From Anodontia alba (Eukaryota > Mollusca > Bivalvia > Lucinida > Lucinidae), in NCBI GenBank assembly GCA_964016985.1, contig OZ024835.1:62150714-62214713 (forward strand): a stretch of DNA of 64,000 nucleotides, in the 5' to 3' direction. The position numbers were made by a program, and so were the translations under genes. Under the pieces are notes generated by a model that saw only the letters and a program-made list of their open reading frames with translations, was not told the DNA's origin and made no database searches. Below, one piece after another: positions 20,007 to 24,829 of the stretch; the first letter of the stretch is position 1; each line of letters starts with the position of its first letter.

Positions 20007-20217
20007 TGTGTGTGTGTGTGCAGTCTGACTGGTCCTTCACTGTCCACATATGGTTGAAAGACACCTTTTCCCCATGGCATGGCTCATAACTTTTGTCTGT
20101 TTTTTTTTCTTTCAGGAAATAGAGTGTAGCAGTCTACAGACCTTGTTGTATTGTATCCATGCTTTCCTGTCTGCAAAACTGGCCTCAGTGGATCCTTCCT
20201 TTCTGAAAAACTACTGA
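223..20217 (+). CDS. SNTG1: gamma-syntrophin gene, 3' part (11 coding exons, 365 codons plus stop)
   Basis: Joined exons: 223-358, 2210-2232, 4910-5031, 5956-6085, 6826-6864, 8787-8903, 13033-13104, 15764-15916, 18229-18321, 19561-19671, 20116-20217. All junctions are AG/GT and the phases agree throughout. The product starts inside a PDZ domain (residues 1-45), continues through a short linker into a PH region (NGTDKLR, NAFEV and SGILQF motifs, about residues 80-140), then the conserved gamma-syntrophin C-terminal region with LKGSSDDGK and LLYCIHAF. Syntrophins are cytoplasmic adaptors that bind dystrophin-family proteins and recruit signalling and channel proteins through PDZ. The N-terminal exons lie before the window. 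Similarity is to the gamma class rather than alpha/beta; whether SNTG1 or SNTG2 is the closer vertebrate relative is not resolved, and invertebrates may have a single gamma gene. The introns are full of MITEs. Confidence 0.93.
438..660. repeat. MITE, family I copy 1
   Basis: Contains CAGCAAAGGCCCAGATCAGC and the inverted arm CTGATCAGGGCCTTCACTG around a CTGCGCATCTGCACAG centre. A second copy lies at 43090-43310. Confidence 0.7.
661..1160. other. intron DNA without recognised feature
   Basis: AT-rich; only a short (AT)n run near 889-903 stands out. Confidence 0.6.
1163..1451. mobile_element. Tigger-like MITE, family M copy 1
   Basis: Ends CAGTCGACTCCAGTTATCTC and AACCAGAGTCAACTG, flanked on both sides by TA. 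Other copies at 36182-36498, 38404-38937 and 60359-60792. Confidence 0.8.
1711..1920. repeat. core-2 MITE, mosaic of families F and G
   Basis: Starts like F (TTAACCTATTTTAGTCTGG) but its 3' half resembles G (GGTAGAAGAGTCCACTCATT). The hairpin centre is shortened. Confidence 0.55.
2010..2183. repeat. palindromic MITE, family A copy (core 1)
   Basis: Left end CATAGCTTCAGGTAAG, right end CTTATTTGGAGCTATA. Central near-perfect hairpin with ACATATGTTGTGG arms and TTAGAAGTGCCTCA/CTGAGGCACTTCTAA tip. Confidence 0.85.
2210..2232 (+). CDS. SNTG1: gamma-syntrophin exon b (23-nt microexon)
   Basis: Acceptor CTTTTTCAG, donor GTAAGT. With the split codon from the previous exon it encodes AAKSDNEK, the flexible linker after PDZ, and restores phase 0. 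Its acceptor starts about 27 bases after the end of MITE copy A1. Confidence 0.75.
2310..2900. other. intron DNA without recognised feature
   Basis: No exon signature, hairpin or recognised repeat seen. Confidence 0.55.
2903..2990. repeat. family A half-copy
   Basis: Left arm only (CATAGCTTCAGATAAG to GTTGTGGGTACTCAT), then unrelated sequence. Confidence 0.65.
3160..3397. repeat. cluster of three broken core-1 palindromes
   Basis: Arms GCATATGATGTGGGCATTCAT, CTTCTAATGAGTGCCCAC and TGTGTTGTGAGTACTCATAA follow each other; the last runs directly into the 33-bp minisatellite. Confidence 0.75.
3398..4880. repeat. 33-bp minisatellite, about 45 units
   Basis: Unit reads GCAATTTTTTGTTGAAAAAG followed by TGCYTTATCTGRA. 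Variants alternate (CTTTATCTGAAG, CCTTATCTGGAG, CCTCATCTGGAG). Because 33 is a multiple of 3, long frames are open on both strands, with 11-residue periodicity, but these are not genes. The unit equals the terminal segment of family A MITEs (GTTGAAAAAGTGCCTTATCT then GGAGC). The array starts at the end of a core-1 cluster and stops about 30 bases before syntrophin exon 4910-5031. Confidence 0.97.
4910..5031 (+). CDS. SNTG1: gamma-syntrophin exon c (start of PH region)
   Basis: Acceptor ATATTTCAG, donor GTAAGT. Encodes a linker and then EKQWVVSTSIPLLYAYLTR and NGTDKLR, the conserved entry to the second PH region of gamma-syntrophins. Ends in phase 2. The 33-bp minisatellite ends about 30 bases before this exon. 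Confidence 0.9.
5062..5279. mobile_element. Tigger-like MITE, family K copy 1
   Basis: Ends CACCACAACCTCTTTATA and TTATAAAGAGGTTGTAGTG with TA on both sides; inner hairpin ATAGATTATATTGAAAAAT. Confidence 0.85.
5315..5505. repeat. family A copy (core 1)
   Basis: Long hairpin, arms TCTCGACAAAAACATATGTT and its complement, tip CTCATTAGAAGTGCCTCC. Right end resembles the minisatellite unit (GGTTGAAAAAAGCGCCTTAT). Confidence 0.85.
5821..5853 (+). repeat. (GGT)n microsatellite
   Basis: Run of TGG triplets followed by a G-rich stretch, upstream of syntrophin exon 5956-6085. Confidence 0.95.
5956..6085 (+). CDS. SNTG1: gamma-syntrophin exon d (PH domain core)
   Basis: Acceptor TATTTCTAG, donor GTATGA. 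Encodes TNAFEVMGIDG, SGILQFED and LAEWIAAITNNI; the tryptophan near the end is the conserved C-terminal PH-helix residue. Ends in phase 0. Confidence 0.92.
6164..6288. repeat. family A copy, degraded
   Basis: GGTACTCATTAGAAGCACC then AGAAATAAGAAAAATATCAG and CCTTATTTGGAGCATG; part of the right arm is lost. Confidence 0.65.
6711..6779 (+). repeat. (CA)n microsatellite
   Basis: Nearly uninterrupted CA dinucleotides about 45 bases before exon 6826-6864. A shorter CA run is at 6974-6990. Confidence 0.97.
6826..6864 (+). CDS. SNTG1: gamma-syntrophin exon e (39 nt)
   Basis: Acceptor TTTATTTTCAG, donor GTATGG. Encodes VRMMNRLLTPDDQ, matching in length and place the short exon after the PH helix in vertebrate gamma-syntrophins. 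Phase 0 at both ends. Confidence 0.85.
7165..7250 (-). mobile_element. tRNA-headed SINE fragment
   Basis: On the minus strand GGGGTTGTAGCTGAGTAGTT (A-box-like) is followed by GCAGGTTTGATCTC (B-box-like). Does not fold as a clean tRNA; no 3' body identified. Confidence 0.5.
7259..7383. repeat. 125-bp near-perfect palindrome
   Basis: Arms CATGCATTAACATTCRCCAG and GGGAGGTGTTGAAAACCG meet at AGGCCGAAGGCCG. It looks like one end of a larger foldback element, since related TTAATGCA segments follow to about 7640. Confidence 0.85.
7918..8078. repeat. 160-bp palindrome (foldback)
   Basis: Outer arms TATATGTACTAAGAT / ATCTTAGTACATAAA, inner arms GTGGTCATTTCATATGAAA and complement, with an ATTTATGAAATTTGCC loop. 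Confidence 0.8.
8241..8515 (+). pseudogene. 5'-truncated LINE, C-terminal ORF2 fragment
   Basis: Reading frame with MERSNGAVKTAFDIQVDGK, a GRPKMTWKQLTERDC segment and SQLSGRGPTDVDVVPVP, then TAA. About 30 nt of 3' end follow with a short GATAT-type tail (GATTATGATATGATATGATG). It is the same C-terminus and tail as 35195-35740. This is the region after the reverse transcriptase domain of a non-LTR element; no RT or endonuclease motif remains. Confidence 0.75.
8556..8700. repeat. family A' right half (core 1)
   Basis: CCACAACATATGTTTTTATGG then AATCCTCAAATTAGCATCAAAT; outer arm of the A' type (ending near an AGGACTTGTT-type terminus in full copies). Confidence 0.6.
8787..8903 (+). CDS. SNTG1: gamma-syntrophin exon f
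   Basis: Acceptor TTTTTTCAG, donor GTAAGT. Encodes IMYMGWGQER and then PTFIALKGADIFLFDVPP, a strand-rich segment (MGW and PTF.AL.G) conserved in gamma-syntrophins. 39 codons, phase 0. Confidence 0.92.
8988..9540 (-). mobile_element. tRNA-headed SINE (type i), split by a type ii SINE
   Basis: Minus-strand SINE: 3' part at 8988-9079 (GGCCCAGTCAATACTATGAA), then interrupted by 9091-9328, continuing at 9336 with GGTTAACTAGTACTTGTGCAC. The head contains an inverted B-box-like AAAATCCCTGACCTC. Confidence 0.8.
9091..9328 (+). mobile_element. tRNA-headed SINE (type ii)
   Basis: Head TGTAGCCTAGTGGATAAGAG (A box) and GTGGTTTGAACCTC (B box); tRNA-Lys-like CTCTTAATCC in the anticodon region; ends CCAAATC plus poly(A). 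Flanked by AGTCCTC (9080-9086 and 9329-9335). Confidence 0.85.
9742..9989. mobile_element. MITE, family B copy 1
   Basis: Terminal repeats CAGGGCCCAGTTGTTCAAAG and complement; central perfect hairpin GAAAAAATGTGAGTAGCTTT / AAAGCTACTCACATTTTTTC. Confidence 0.9.
10139..11101 (-). mobile_element. mariner-type element, internally deleted
   Basis: Imperfect terminal inverted repeats: CGAGGGTGAGTCAATAAGTA at the left, reading CGAGGGCATGTCAATAAATA inwards from the right. TA at 10137-10138 and 11102-11103. Length 963 bp against about 1.3 kb for complete mariners. Lies in the syntrophin intron between exons 8903 and 13033, antisense to the gene. Confidence 0.95.
10170..10958 (-). CDS. mariner transposase with in-frame internal deletion (262 aa)
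   Basis: The N-terminal half is a recognisable mariner DNA-binding region, with a paired helix-turn-helix and EEIAQALGISHGSVSTILHD. The linker motif WVPKSL and the first catalytic aspartate (VDETWVHYYEPE) follow. After TGVYYTNLL the sequence jumps to LEGNYIEKEEV, the usual extreme C-terminus, so the segment with the second and third catalytic acids is missing. The frame is still open to the normal stop, giving a protein that may bind the terminal repeats but cannot cut. Start chosen at the first ATG; a second ATG three codons later (MASDTK) fits the family equally well. Confidence 0.9.
   Translation of the reverse strand: MSNMASDTKACFSSKVEYRAVIRYLYLKGQTGKEIHGELADVYGSSAPSYAQVKFLVGEFKRGRTSLEDEARSEHPLDATDEEMCKKVLDLGYSDRRIQAEEIAQALGISHGSVSTILHDRLGMRKLTARWVPKSLSDEQMATRASVCSALLKRFRSKDDFLLHLVTVDETWVHYYEPENKAQNRQWVGPGSPRPKKFKTQPSAGKVMATVFWDSKGVIMLDFLPKRSTITGVYYTNLLLTTHYITLEGNYIEKEEVDLNRK
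11311..11552. mobile_element. MITE, family R copy 1
   Basis: Ends TGGCCCTAAGGTTATAAAAC and TTTATAACCTTGGGGCCA; subterminal repeats ATGCTCAACTCAGCTGAGCA on both sides. Confidence 0.85.
11663..11868. repeat. MITE, family E copy 1
   Basis: AACCCTTAAAGCGCC start; hairpin around TTTTCAGAGAAAACATGCTT and GGCAGATGATTCACATGAAA; ends GCTACAAATTTTGCTTGGCG. Related to copies at 15105, 27775 and 62331. Confidence 0.75.
11968..12210. repeat. MITE, family H copy 1 (core 2)
   Basis: Ends AACCCTTAAAATGACAAG and GGCAGTTTAAGGGTTA; hairpin CAGTGTGGACCC...GGGTCCACACTG with tip GCTCCTAGAGGAGC. Confidence 0.88.
12351..12580. mobile_element. MITE, family B copy 2
   Basis: CCAGGGCCCAGTTGGTCAAAG at left, GAACAACTGGGTCCTG at right; the left half of the inner hairpin tip is shortened. 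Confidence 0.85.
12770..13018. repeat. dispersed repeat (family AA), copy 1
   Basis: GGTATGTGCATTGATATTAT and GGAGGTCTGGTTTTGGATTG are repeated at 19000-19200. No terminal repeat seen. Confidence 0.7.
13033..13104 (+). CDS. SNTG1: gamma-syntrophin exon g
   Basis: Acceptor TTATTTTCAG, donor GTAAAT. 24 codons ending VFHVYECMFKVLQ, equivalent to the F.VYE.M.K.L segment of the family. Phase 0. Confidence 0.88.
13119..13800. repeat. family A' (core 1) with two hairpins, split by an L element
   Basis: Outer arms GAGGACTTGTTAAGGAGG (13120) and CTGATCAAGTCCTCTG (near 13780). L1 (13164-13494) sits in the left arm. Two core-1 hairpins follow in tandem, the second with tip AAAAGCAACTCACTGAGTTG, so both arms have changed together. 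Confidence 0.8.
13164..13494. mobile_element. Tigger-like MITE, family L copy 1 (core-1 variant inside)
   Basis: Starts CAGTGAACCCTCGTTACAAT, ends AAGAGGATTGTCTG, TA on both sides. Centre is the hairpin TTTTGGATATTTGTTAGAAT / complement around TGCCTCACTGAGGCA. Confidence 0.88.
13807..13971. repeat. 165-bp CpG-rich palindrome
   Basis: Arms GGGGATAACTGCATTCAAAT and GGGGAGGTAAATCGGCGGTT pair with 13900-13971 nearly perfectly; the loop near 13870-13905 is rich in CG. A second inverted pair TTCTAATGCA (13973) / TGCATTAGAA (about 14176) abuts it. Confidence 0.85.
14501..14744. mobile_element. MITE, family B copy 3 (inverted)
   Basis: TGGGCCCAGTTGTTCAAAAC to GCTTTGAACAACTGGGCCA; full hairpin. Confidence 0.9.
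14850..14950. repeat. family A' right-half fragment
   Basis: GAGACAATTCTGATGAGTAC then AAATTATCCCAGAATTATCC. Confidence 0.55.
15105..15268. repeat. MITE, family E copy 2
   Basis: TTTTTCAGAGAAAATAAGAC / GTGTAGGCAGACGATTCACA and ends GCTACAAATTTTGCTTGGCA, directly before the 18-bp duplication at 15269. Confidence 0.7.
15269..15755 (+). mobile_element. composite SINE plus partial family B MITE, with 18-bp target duplication
   Basis: AGGTTACCAAGTTCTCTG occurs at 15269-15286 and exactly again at 15738-15755. Between them lie a type i SINE (15287-15597; head CTCGGTGGCTCAGTTGGATG, tail AACACAAACAAACAAA) and, joined to its tail, an internal piece of family B (15599-15737) lacking both B termini. 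The single duplication around both parts says they arrived in one event. Confidence 0.88.
15764..15916 (+). CDS. SNTG1: gamma-syntrophin exon h
   Basis: Acceptor GATTTACAG, donor GTAACT. 51 codons, DSELVDDKQHCCSIQTGS and then LSLESRSDLLQLERSWYR. The last bases of the intron are one copy of an 18-bp target duplication made by a SINE/MITE insertion (see 15269-15755). Confidence 0.92.
16173..16410. repeat. MITE, family BB copy 1 (without core 1)
   Basis: CTAATTACCGCACTGTGCAC at left and ATTGCTTGACTGTGCGCCTA at right, with AACTTGTAGTAACCTGC and GGTACACTTGAAGAAA inside. No core-1 hairpin, unlike the copy at 37310-37640. Confidence 0.7.
16411..17070. other. intron DNA without recognised feature
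   Basis: Weak internal similarity of TTATGACC...TGGATTTCAC segments near 16090 and 16490, nothing else. Confidence 0.5.
17073..17372 (+). mobile_element. SINE-like repeat, family Y copy 1
   Basis: CACCGGGGCGTCCAACTGAT, GGCTTACAGTTGGGCAAGGC, pyrimidine-rich body, then GGGAGATGACACAAAATGAC and tail GTCGTTAAACCCCAACACAG plus (TCAA)n. Other copies at 18690, 29696 and 38108. Confidence 0.8.
17386..17612. repeat. MITE, family F copy 1 (core 2)
   Basis: TTAACCCATTGTAGTTGGGAG to TATACAATGGGTTA; arms AAACAGTGCAAACCCAGATC / TCTCCACTGTTTG. Confidence 0.85.
17752..17947. repeat. family A copy (core 1)
   Basis: ACATATGTTGTGGATACTC with tip TTTAGAAGTGGCTCAGCAGA; right end TCTTATCTGGAATTATA. Confidence 0.75.
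17961..18190. repeat. MITE, family F copy 2 (core 2, inverted)
   Basis: TTAACCCATTGTAGACTGAG to ATACTACAATGGGTTAA, hairpin tip ACCGTGTTCTGCGGCGTC. Ends about 40 bases before exon 18229. Confidence 0.85.
18229..18321 (+). CDS. SNTG1: gamma-syntrophin exon i
   Basis: Acceptor ATATTTTCAG, donor GTAAGT. 31 codons: SRTFGCTYRGRLSGLTLDM followed by EVGFSLYDSETK. Phase 0. Confidence 0.9.
18690..18936 (+). mobile_element. SINE-like repeat, family Y copy 2
   Basis: Same body as 17073-17372; ends GTGTCGTTAAACCCAAACAC. A detached head-like piece GTGGCGAAGGTGTTGTGTAT lies at about 18397. Confidence 0.75.
19000..19200. repeat. dispersed repeat (family AA), copy 2
   Basis: Shares GGTATGTGCATTGATATTAT and GGAGGTCTGGTTT with 12770-13018. 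Confidence 0.65.
19246..19487. mobile_element. MITE, family R copy 2, inserted in a core-2 element
   Basis: Starts GCCCCAAGGTTATAAAAC, ends AAAAAGTTTTATAACT. CCAGATCAG is duplicated at 19237-19245 and 19488-19496, within interrupted core-2 sequence (GTAGACCCAGATCAG ... ATGCTGCAGAG). An 8-9 bp duplication would fit hAT-type insertion. Confidence 0.8.
19561..19671 (+). CDS. SNTG1: gamma-syntrophin exon j
   Basis: Acceptor TTTGCATTTCAG, donor GTAAGT. 37 codons containing WCYKFSRLKGSSDDGK, the most strongly conserved stretch of the C-terminal region. Phase 0. Confidence 0.95.
19805..19912. repeat. family A copy, degraded
   Basis: GGCTTCTAATGAGTACCAAC then GTGGAGAAATAAGAAAAGTA. Confidence 0.55.
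19976..20022 (+). repeat. (TG)n microsatellite
   Basis: GT dinucleotides with one TATG break, about 95 bases before the last syntrophin exon. Confidence 0.95.
20116..20217 (+). CDS. SNTG1: gamma-syntrophin terminal coding exon with TGA stop
   Basis: Acceptor TTCTTTCAG. Encodes EIECSSLQTLLYCIHAFLSA, then KLASVDPSFLKNY, then TGA at 20215-20217. This ends close to where vertebrate gamma-syntrophins end. A possible ATTAAA poly(A) signal lies at 20264-20269, just before MITE copy 20298-20485. Confidence 0.94.
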   Translation, partial: EIECSSLQTLLYCIHAFLSAKLASVDPSFLKNY

Positions 20218-20297
20218 TTGCAGAAAAAAATGGATAAATCAGACAGAGCCAAAAGATAGCATGATTAAACTGTTGGGGCATATTCTGCTTATAATAA

Positions 20298-20485
20298 CAT
20301 AGCTCCAGATAAGATGTTTTTTTCTTCCAAAAAGTATTAATATTCTTCTTATTTCTCCACAGAAACATGTTGTGGTACTCATTAGAAGTGCCTCACTGAG
20401 GCACTTCTAATGAGTACCCACAACATATGTTTTCATGGAGAAATAAGAAAAATATTTACCTTCTTTTCTCTCATCTGGAGCTGTG
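20298..20485. repeat. family A full-length copy (core 1), reference example
   Basis: Terminal repeats CATAGCTCCAGATAAGATG and TCATCTGGAGCTGTG, then TTCTTATTTCTCCACAGAAA and its complement, then the core hairpin with tip TTAGAAGTGCCTCA. Lies just 3' of the syntrophin stop and may be within its 3' UTR. Confidence 0.9.
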
Positions 20486-20489
20486 TTGT

Positions 20490-20583
20490 AAACCCATTTA
20501 TGCGTAGCATCTTATAAAATGGACACTGGAAAAACTGTGCAGATGTAGATCAGATGACATGTAAGGCAATCTGATCTGGGTCA
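20490..20583. repeat. MITE, family G fragment (core 2)
   Basis: AACCCATTTATGCGTAGCATC start; cut off after the right arm ATCTGATCTGGGTC where a SINE begins. Confidence 0.7.
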
Positions 20584-20800
20584 GGAGCTCACCACGTGAT
20601 TGAGTGGTTAGCACTACCAACATTGGATCACAAGATCCTGGGTTCGAATCCTGCTGGAGGCAGGAATCAGCTCATGACTGTGATGCACTTTATTGCACAG
20701 AGCCTTACATTATCACCCTTCTGTAGTCTCGATATGACATAAAATGTTGAAAGGGACGTAAATTGCAAAACCATTGTCCTCATCGTTGTCACTTATTGTA
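20584..20800 (+). mobile_element. tRNA-headed SINE (type iii), copy 1
   Basis: Head ATTGAGTGGTTAGCACTACC and CTGGGTTCGAATCCTGC; body TTATCACCCTTCTGTAGTCTC; tail AAAGGGACGTAAATTGCAAA. A degraded copy is at 35945-36135. Confidence 0.8.
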
Positions 20801-21111
20801 AAATTTCTTAAGTCTTAGGATAGACAGGCAGGGTTTTCCCTCAGAAATTTATACAAGGGGACATAATGTCTCTGTTGACCCATATTTCAGGGGACATGGG
20901 GTAATTTCAGGGGTTAATTGCTTTAATTTTACAGAAAATATTGTAAGATGAAGGTTTAGGGACAACAGAGTCAAAAAGGGGTCAAGTCTCGCATTTTTGA
21001 GGGACAGGAAAAACCCTATAGACAGGCCTGAGAAAACAGTATAGACCCAGATCAGAAACTGCAGAATATGGCATCTGCTCAGGGTCAGCAGTGTTTGTTG
21101 TCATTCATCTA

Positions 21112-21659
21112 TTGATCTTTTGATAGATTTTCTACCATTATGTAAAGGGAGACAACTTAATGACTTCCTGTTTGCTTTCCTGCACAGCAGGCACCTTCTG
21201 AAAAGGGGTCTACAGTGAATCCTCATTACAACGACAGCATTTGTTCTCAAATATGTTGCCATTATAATGAATTTGCTATATCCTTAATGGACAGTATGAT
21301 ATGTAAGAAAAACCTTGTTTTGTTCTTATTTCCTCAAACAACATATGTTTTGGATATTTGTTAGAATTGCCTCAGTGAGTCAATTCTAACAAGTATCCAA
21401 AACATATGTTTTTTTAAAGTATTAAATACAATATTCTTGCATACGTTGTGACTAATTGTTATCTCTTAAGCGAAGGTTTTGTGATAGTCAAATTGTCATT
21501 ATAACAAATTTTGTTGATGTATCAAGTATCGGTATAAAGAGTGCTGTCTGTATTCTAAAGGGAAAAAATTGGGAGCAAATTGTTTCCCTTTAGAGTAGAC
21601 CCCTTTTCAGAAAGAAAGCAAAACCTATTTGACAGAGTTGTCGCCCCTGAAAGTGTATC
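21112..21659. mobile_element. MITE, family N copy 1, itself split by L copy 2
   Basis: Left TTTTGATAGATTTTCTACC...CTTCTGAAAAGGGGTC, right TTCTAAAGGGAAAAAATTGG...GACAGAGTTGTCGCCCC. Confidence 0.78.
21213..21550. mobile_element. Tigger-like MITE, family L copy 2
   Basis: CAGTGAATCCTCATTACAAC to AAGAGTGCTGTCTG with TA at 21211-21212 and 21551-21552. Removing it restores the N reading GGTCTA-TTCTAAAG. Confidence 0.88.
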
Positions 21660-21912
21660 CATTCATCTAGTAGATCTTGTATGAGACACATCATCAGATA
21701 GTAGAATGGACTTGTTCAGACTTTAGGACAGTATGGTAATCAGTTAGGGCATTCCAATGTTTAGTGTAAATAAAGTATTTGGAGTTATAAACTGTGTAGA
21801 AAACTAGTGTCAGGTAAATGACTGATAGCTTTAGACAGATTGATCATTGTGTGATAAATTTGAAACCAAATCATGTTACATGTTTTCATTGTGAAGTAAG
21901 AAAATCATTGGT

Positions 21913-22085
21913 TGAATATAAGAATCCATCATGAGTGTCCATGCAGGATAGGGAAATCTCACCCGAGGGGTAGGAATTTAAACCAGGGATGAGGCTAGTA
22001 GAGTCCCTGGTTGATATTCCTACCCCGAGGATGAGATTTCCCTGTCCTGCATGGACTAGCTCATGATGGATTCTATTTCTCCCAT
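21913..22085. repeat. 170-bp palindrome
   Basis: Arms GAATCCATCATGAGTGTCCA and GGGAAATCTCACCCGAGGGG pair with 21995-22075; loop GAGGCTAGTAGAGTC. Confidence 0.85.
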
Positions 22086-22195
22086 ATTTAAGTGGATTGT
22101 TCCAAGGACCAGCATGTTCATGTGATGTAGAAGTTTCTCACATGGGCAAAAAGCCTATCTCATGTAGGCAAAGGTGGAAGAAAAAAATTATCTTA

Positions 22196-22308
22196 AATAG
22201 CTCTAGATAAGAAGGGTTTTTTGGGGGGGGGGGGGGGGGGGTTTGCGCAGGAATAAGTAAAAATATCAATACTTTATAGTTGAGAAATTGCCATATCTGG
22301 AACTATGA
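22196..22308. repeat. family A ends around a poly-G run, core absent
   Basis: ATAGCTCTAGATAAGAAG at left, GCCATATCTGGAACTATG at right, with about 20 G in place of the hairpin core. Confidence 0.65.
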
Positions 22309-22349
22309 GATGTATATACATTTCTGTGCTATGATTACTTGTACATTTA

Positions 22350-22529
22350 CACCCCAACCTCTGTATAACACTATTGTTGGGGTCCAAAAAAAAATATATA
22401 GATTATATAGAAAAATGACCATTTATGGTCATTTTTCTATATATTCTATACATTTTTGGGATCCATCTTTGAACTGTGTTACATCCAAAACTGTGTTATA
22501 ACAAACCGTGTTATAAAGAGGTCAGGGTG
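22350..22529. mobile_element. Tigger-like MITE, family K copy 2
   Basis: CACCCCAACCTCTGTATAAC to TATAAAGAGGTCAGGGTG, TA both sides. Confidence 0.82.
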
Positions 22530-22539
22530 TACTTGGGGG

Positions 22540-22615
22540 TACAGTGTAGAACTCCTTAGTAGTGCATTGTCACTTCTAAGGAGTACTCCATCATATGTTC
22601 TTGGGAGAAAGTAAA
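22540..22615. repeat. divergent core-1 hairpin
   Basis: GTAGAACTCCTTAGTAGTGC / CACTTCTAAGGAGTACTCC. Confidence 0.5.
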
Positions 22616-22619
22616 AGAA

Positions 22620-23470
22620 AATAAATATGGATAAACCTTTTTACTAGATCTATGCTGTTTAGATAGCAATAGTTTACCAATAAAGAAGATTTATGTGCAA
22701 TGACGTTCCAAGCTAGGAAGTATTCTAGCACAACTTTTAAAATGTGCATTGTATGTTTATTGGGTTGTTTTTTGGTCCCTGAACAAACACTCTTAAAGCA
22801 GTTTAGTTTCTTTTATACATTAATTGTTTGAGTGGTGGTATTAACCATTTATAACACTACAGACCAAAACTAAAAAAAAAAAAAAAAAAAGAAAATGTTT
22901 AAGTCAATCAGTGATTTACTTGCAATTGTTTGAAGCCCAATTTTGTTTCTAGAACAACTGACAGAATATTTAACAGAAATACTTTTTGATAGATTAATAG
23001 TCATTGAAATCATAGCTTTAATATTACATGTATTTGTATTATGAATTTTATTTGAGTTCATTTCAAATTTTCCTTTATCTAATTTATCTAATTAAGATTT
23101 CAGAATTTTATAGTGCAATTTTATAATTAGTGTGTCAAATTCCTTTTTATATCTTGTTTATTTCACATTGGTTTAAAATTAGTGCGACATTTCTAATGAT
23201 TTTTACTGTATTTTTACTATGATTTTTTAATGATCATGGAGTTAATTTCAAATTGATTTTCCAATTTCTGTTTTGTGTATCATTTCTAATGACTTTTATC
23301 AAGGAAAATGGGTAAACAGAGGCAGTCAGTTTTTAGATTTTACATACAAAATGATAATAATTTTTTTTTTTTTTATATATAGGAAATAACATTGTTCATG
23401 AATTTCAGTGATATATATGAGTTTTTGTCTCCATTCTTTTAATATAAAATTACTTAGTCCAAGCACAGAA
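22620..23470. other. no gene seen
   Basis: AT-rich intergenic DNA with homopolymer A and T runs; no exon or element recognised. Confidence 0.55.
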
Positions 23471-23694
23471 TTACTGTAATAACCCTAAATATTGGGACAG
23501 ACAGGCCAGAGCAACCAGTGTAGACCCAGATTAGATGCTGCATTCTTCAGCAGCTGATCAGGGTCTACGCTGTTTGCCACTCATCCAGCGACTATTTTAG
23601 ACATATCAACAGGTAGTAAAGTAGACTTTTTCAATTTTTAGGACAAGTATGGTAAGAAGTTAAGGTGTTCCAATACTTAGGGTAAATATGGTAA
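23471..23694. repeat. MITE, family D copy (core 2), nearly complete
   Basis: TACTGTAATAACCCTAAATAT to ACTTAGGGTAAATATGGTAA; core arms AGTGTAGACCCAGATTAGAT / ATCAGGGTCTACGCTG. Confidence 0.82.
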
Positions 23695-23869
23695 TATAAA
23701 TTTGTGTTGGTCTTCATTAAGTCAAAAATATGTACGATAAGAAATAACTTTCAAGAAACCACTTACATTTCTTTTAAGCCTGGAAATATACTTCTTCTTG
23801 GATTTAGTCAGATCTTCTCTATCTACAGTTTGCATATCTCATCTTTCTGTAGGTCATTGAAGGGGATTT

Positions 23870-24345
23870 AATTCTTTTGATAGATTTTCTGCCGTTATTT
23901 AAAGGGAGACAACTTTAATGATTTCCTGTTTGTTTTCCTGAACACCAAGTGCCTTCTGAAAATGGGTCTACTCTCAAGGGAAAAAATTTGCACCCATTGG
24001 GAGCAATTTTTTTCCCTTTAGAGTAGATCCCTTTTTAGAAGGGAAGCAAAACTTATTTGACAAGAGTTGTCTCCGACGGGCCCCCGTAGCCTAGTGGATA
24101 AGAGAGTTGACTCTTAATCCATTAGGTTTCTCACCGCTGTGGTTCGAGCCTCGCTCGGGTCATATGTGGGAAAGCCAAGTTCTGCTTACGGATGGTCAGG
24201 TGGTTTTTCTCCGGGTTCTCCGGTTTTCGCCCACCTTCGATGAACGATCGGCTCGATATAAGTGAAATATTCTTGAAAGGGCCGTAAAACCCAAATCAAA
24301 AAAAAAAAAAAAAAAAAAAAGAGTTGTCTCCCCTAAAGGGGTATC
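23870..24345. mobile_element. MITE, family N copy 2, split by a SINE
   Basis: TTTTGATAGATTTTCTGCCG, hairpin GGGAAAAAATTTGCACCCAT, then GACAAGAGTTGTCTCC; the SINE at 24075-24320 interrupts its right end. Confidence 0.78.
24075..24320 (+). mobile_element. tRNA-headed SINE (type ii), copy 2
   Basis: GTAGCCTAGTGGATAAGAGA head, GTGGTTCGAGCCTC B box, GGGCCGTAAAACCCAAATC tail plus 24 A. AAGAGTTGTCTCC is duplicated at 24062-24074 and 24319-24331. Confidence 0.9.
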
Positions 24346-24438
24346 CTTTCTCCTTAATTTGAACTTGCATCCTTTTTTTTTTGTGCATGTTAGAATCACT
24401 TGTTGAAGATATGACCATGATTTTTTTTGTTCATTCCA

Positions 24439-24682
24439 CGGCCCTGTTGTTCAAAGCATCGTTAGCTTAACAAGCTCGTTAAGGGTCATTTCGTTAACTG
24501 TTTTAGTGGATTCAATATACAATATTCTGATATAGTTTGCTGAAAAAATGTGAGTAGCTTTTGCACTGCAGAAGCTACTCACATTTTTTCAGCAAAAAAT
24601 TTCAGCATATTTGCGTATCACTCGATGTAAATTTTAACGAATCGTTAACTAACGACATCTTTAGCTTTGAACAATTGGTCCC
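24439..24682. mobile_element. MITE, family B copy 5
   Basis: CGGCCCTGTTGTTCAAAGCA to GAACAATTGGTCCCTG with complete hairpin. Confidence 0.88.
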
Positions 24683-24829
24683 TGATGTTTACTTCCAGTT
24701 TTGTTGTGCCATAGACGTTCAACCTTTCCTTGCTTTCTTGTTATTTTTCATTCTTCCTGAGATATGTTTATTTATGTGTGCTGAGTATTTGTTCTATTTT
24801 TAATTTTGATACAATAAAAAATCAAAGTA

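Larger units (their letters stand above)
21024..21780. repeat. family D copy (core 2) split by N and L elements
   Basis: Left piece 21024-21111 (GACAGGCCTGAGAAAACAGT), right piece from 21660 (CATTCATCTAG...GAATGGACTTGTTCAGAC). The 10 bases CATTCATCTA at 21102-21111 and 21660-21669 flank the inserted N element. Confidence 0.75.

Noticed and set aside
24075..24160. Possible tRNA-Lys gene
   Set aside because: A and B boxes are present, but the sequence continues into a SINE body with poly(A) and a target duplication, and an equivalent copy exists at 9091.
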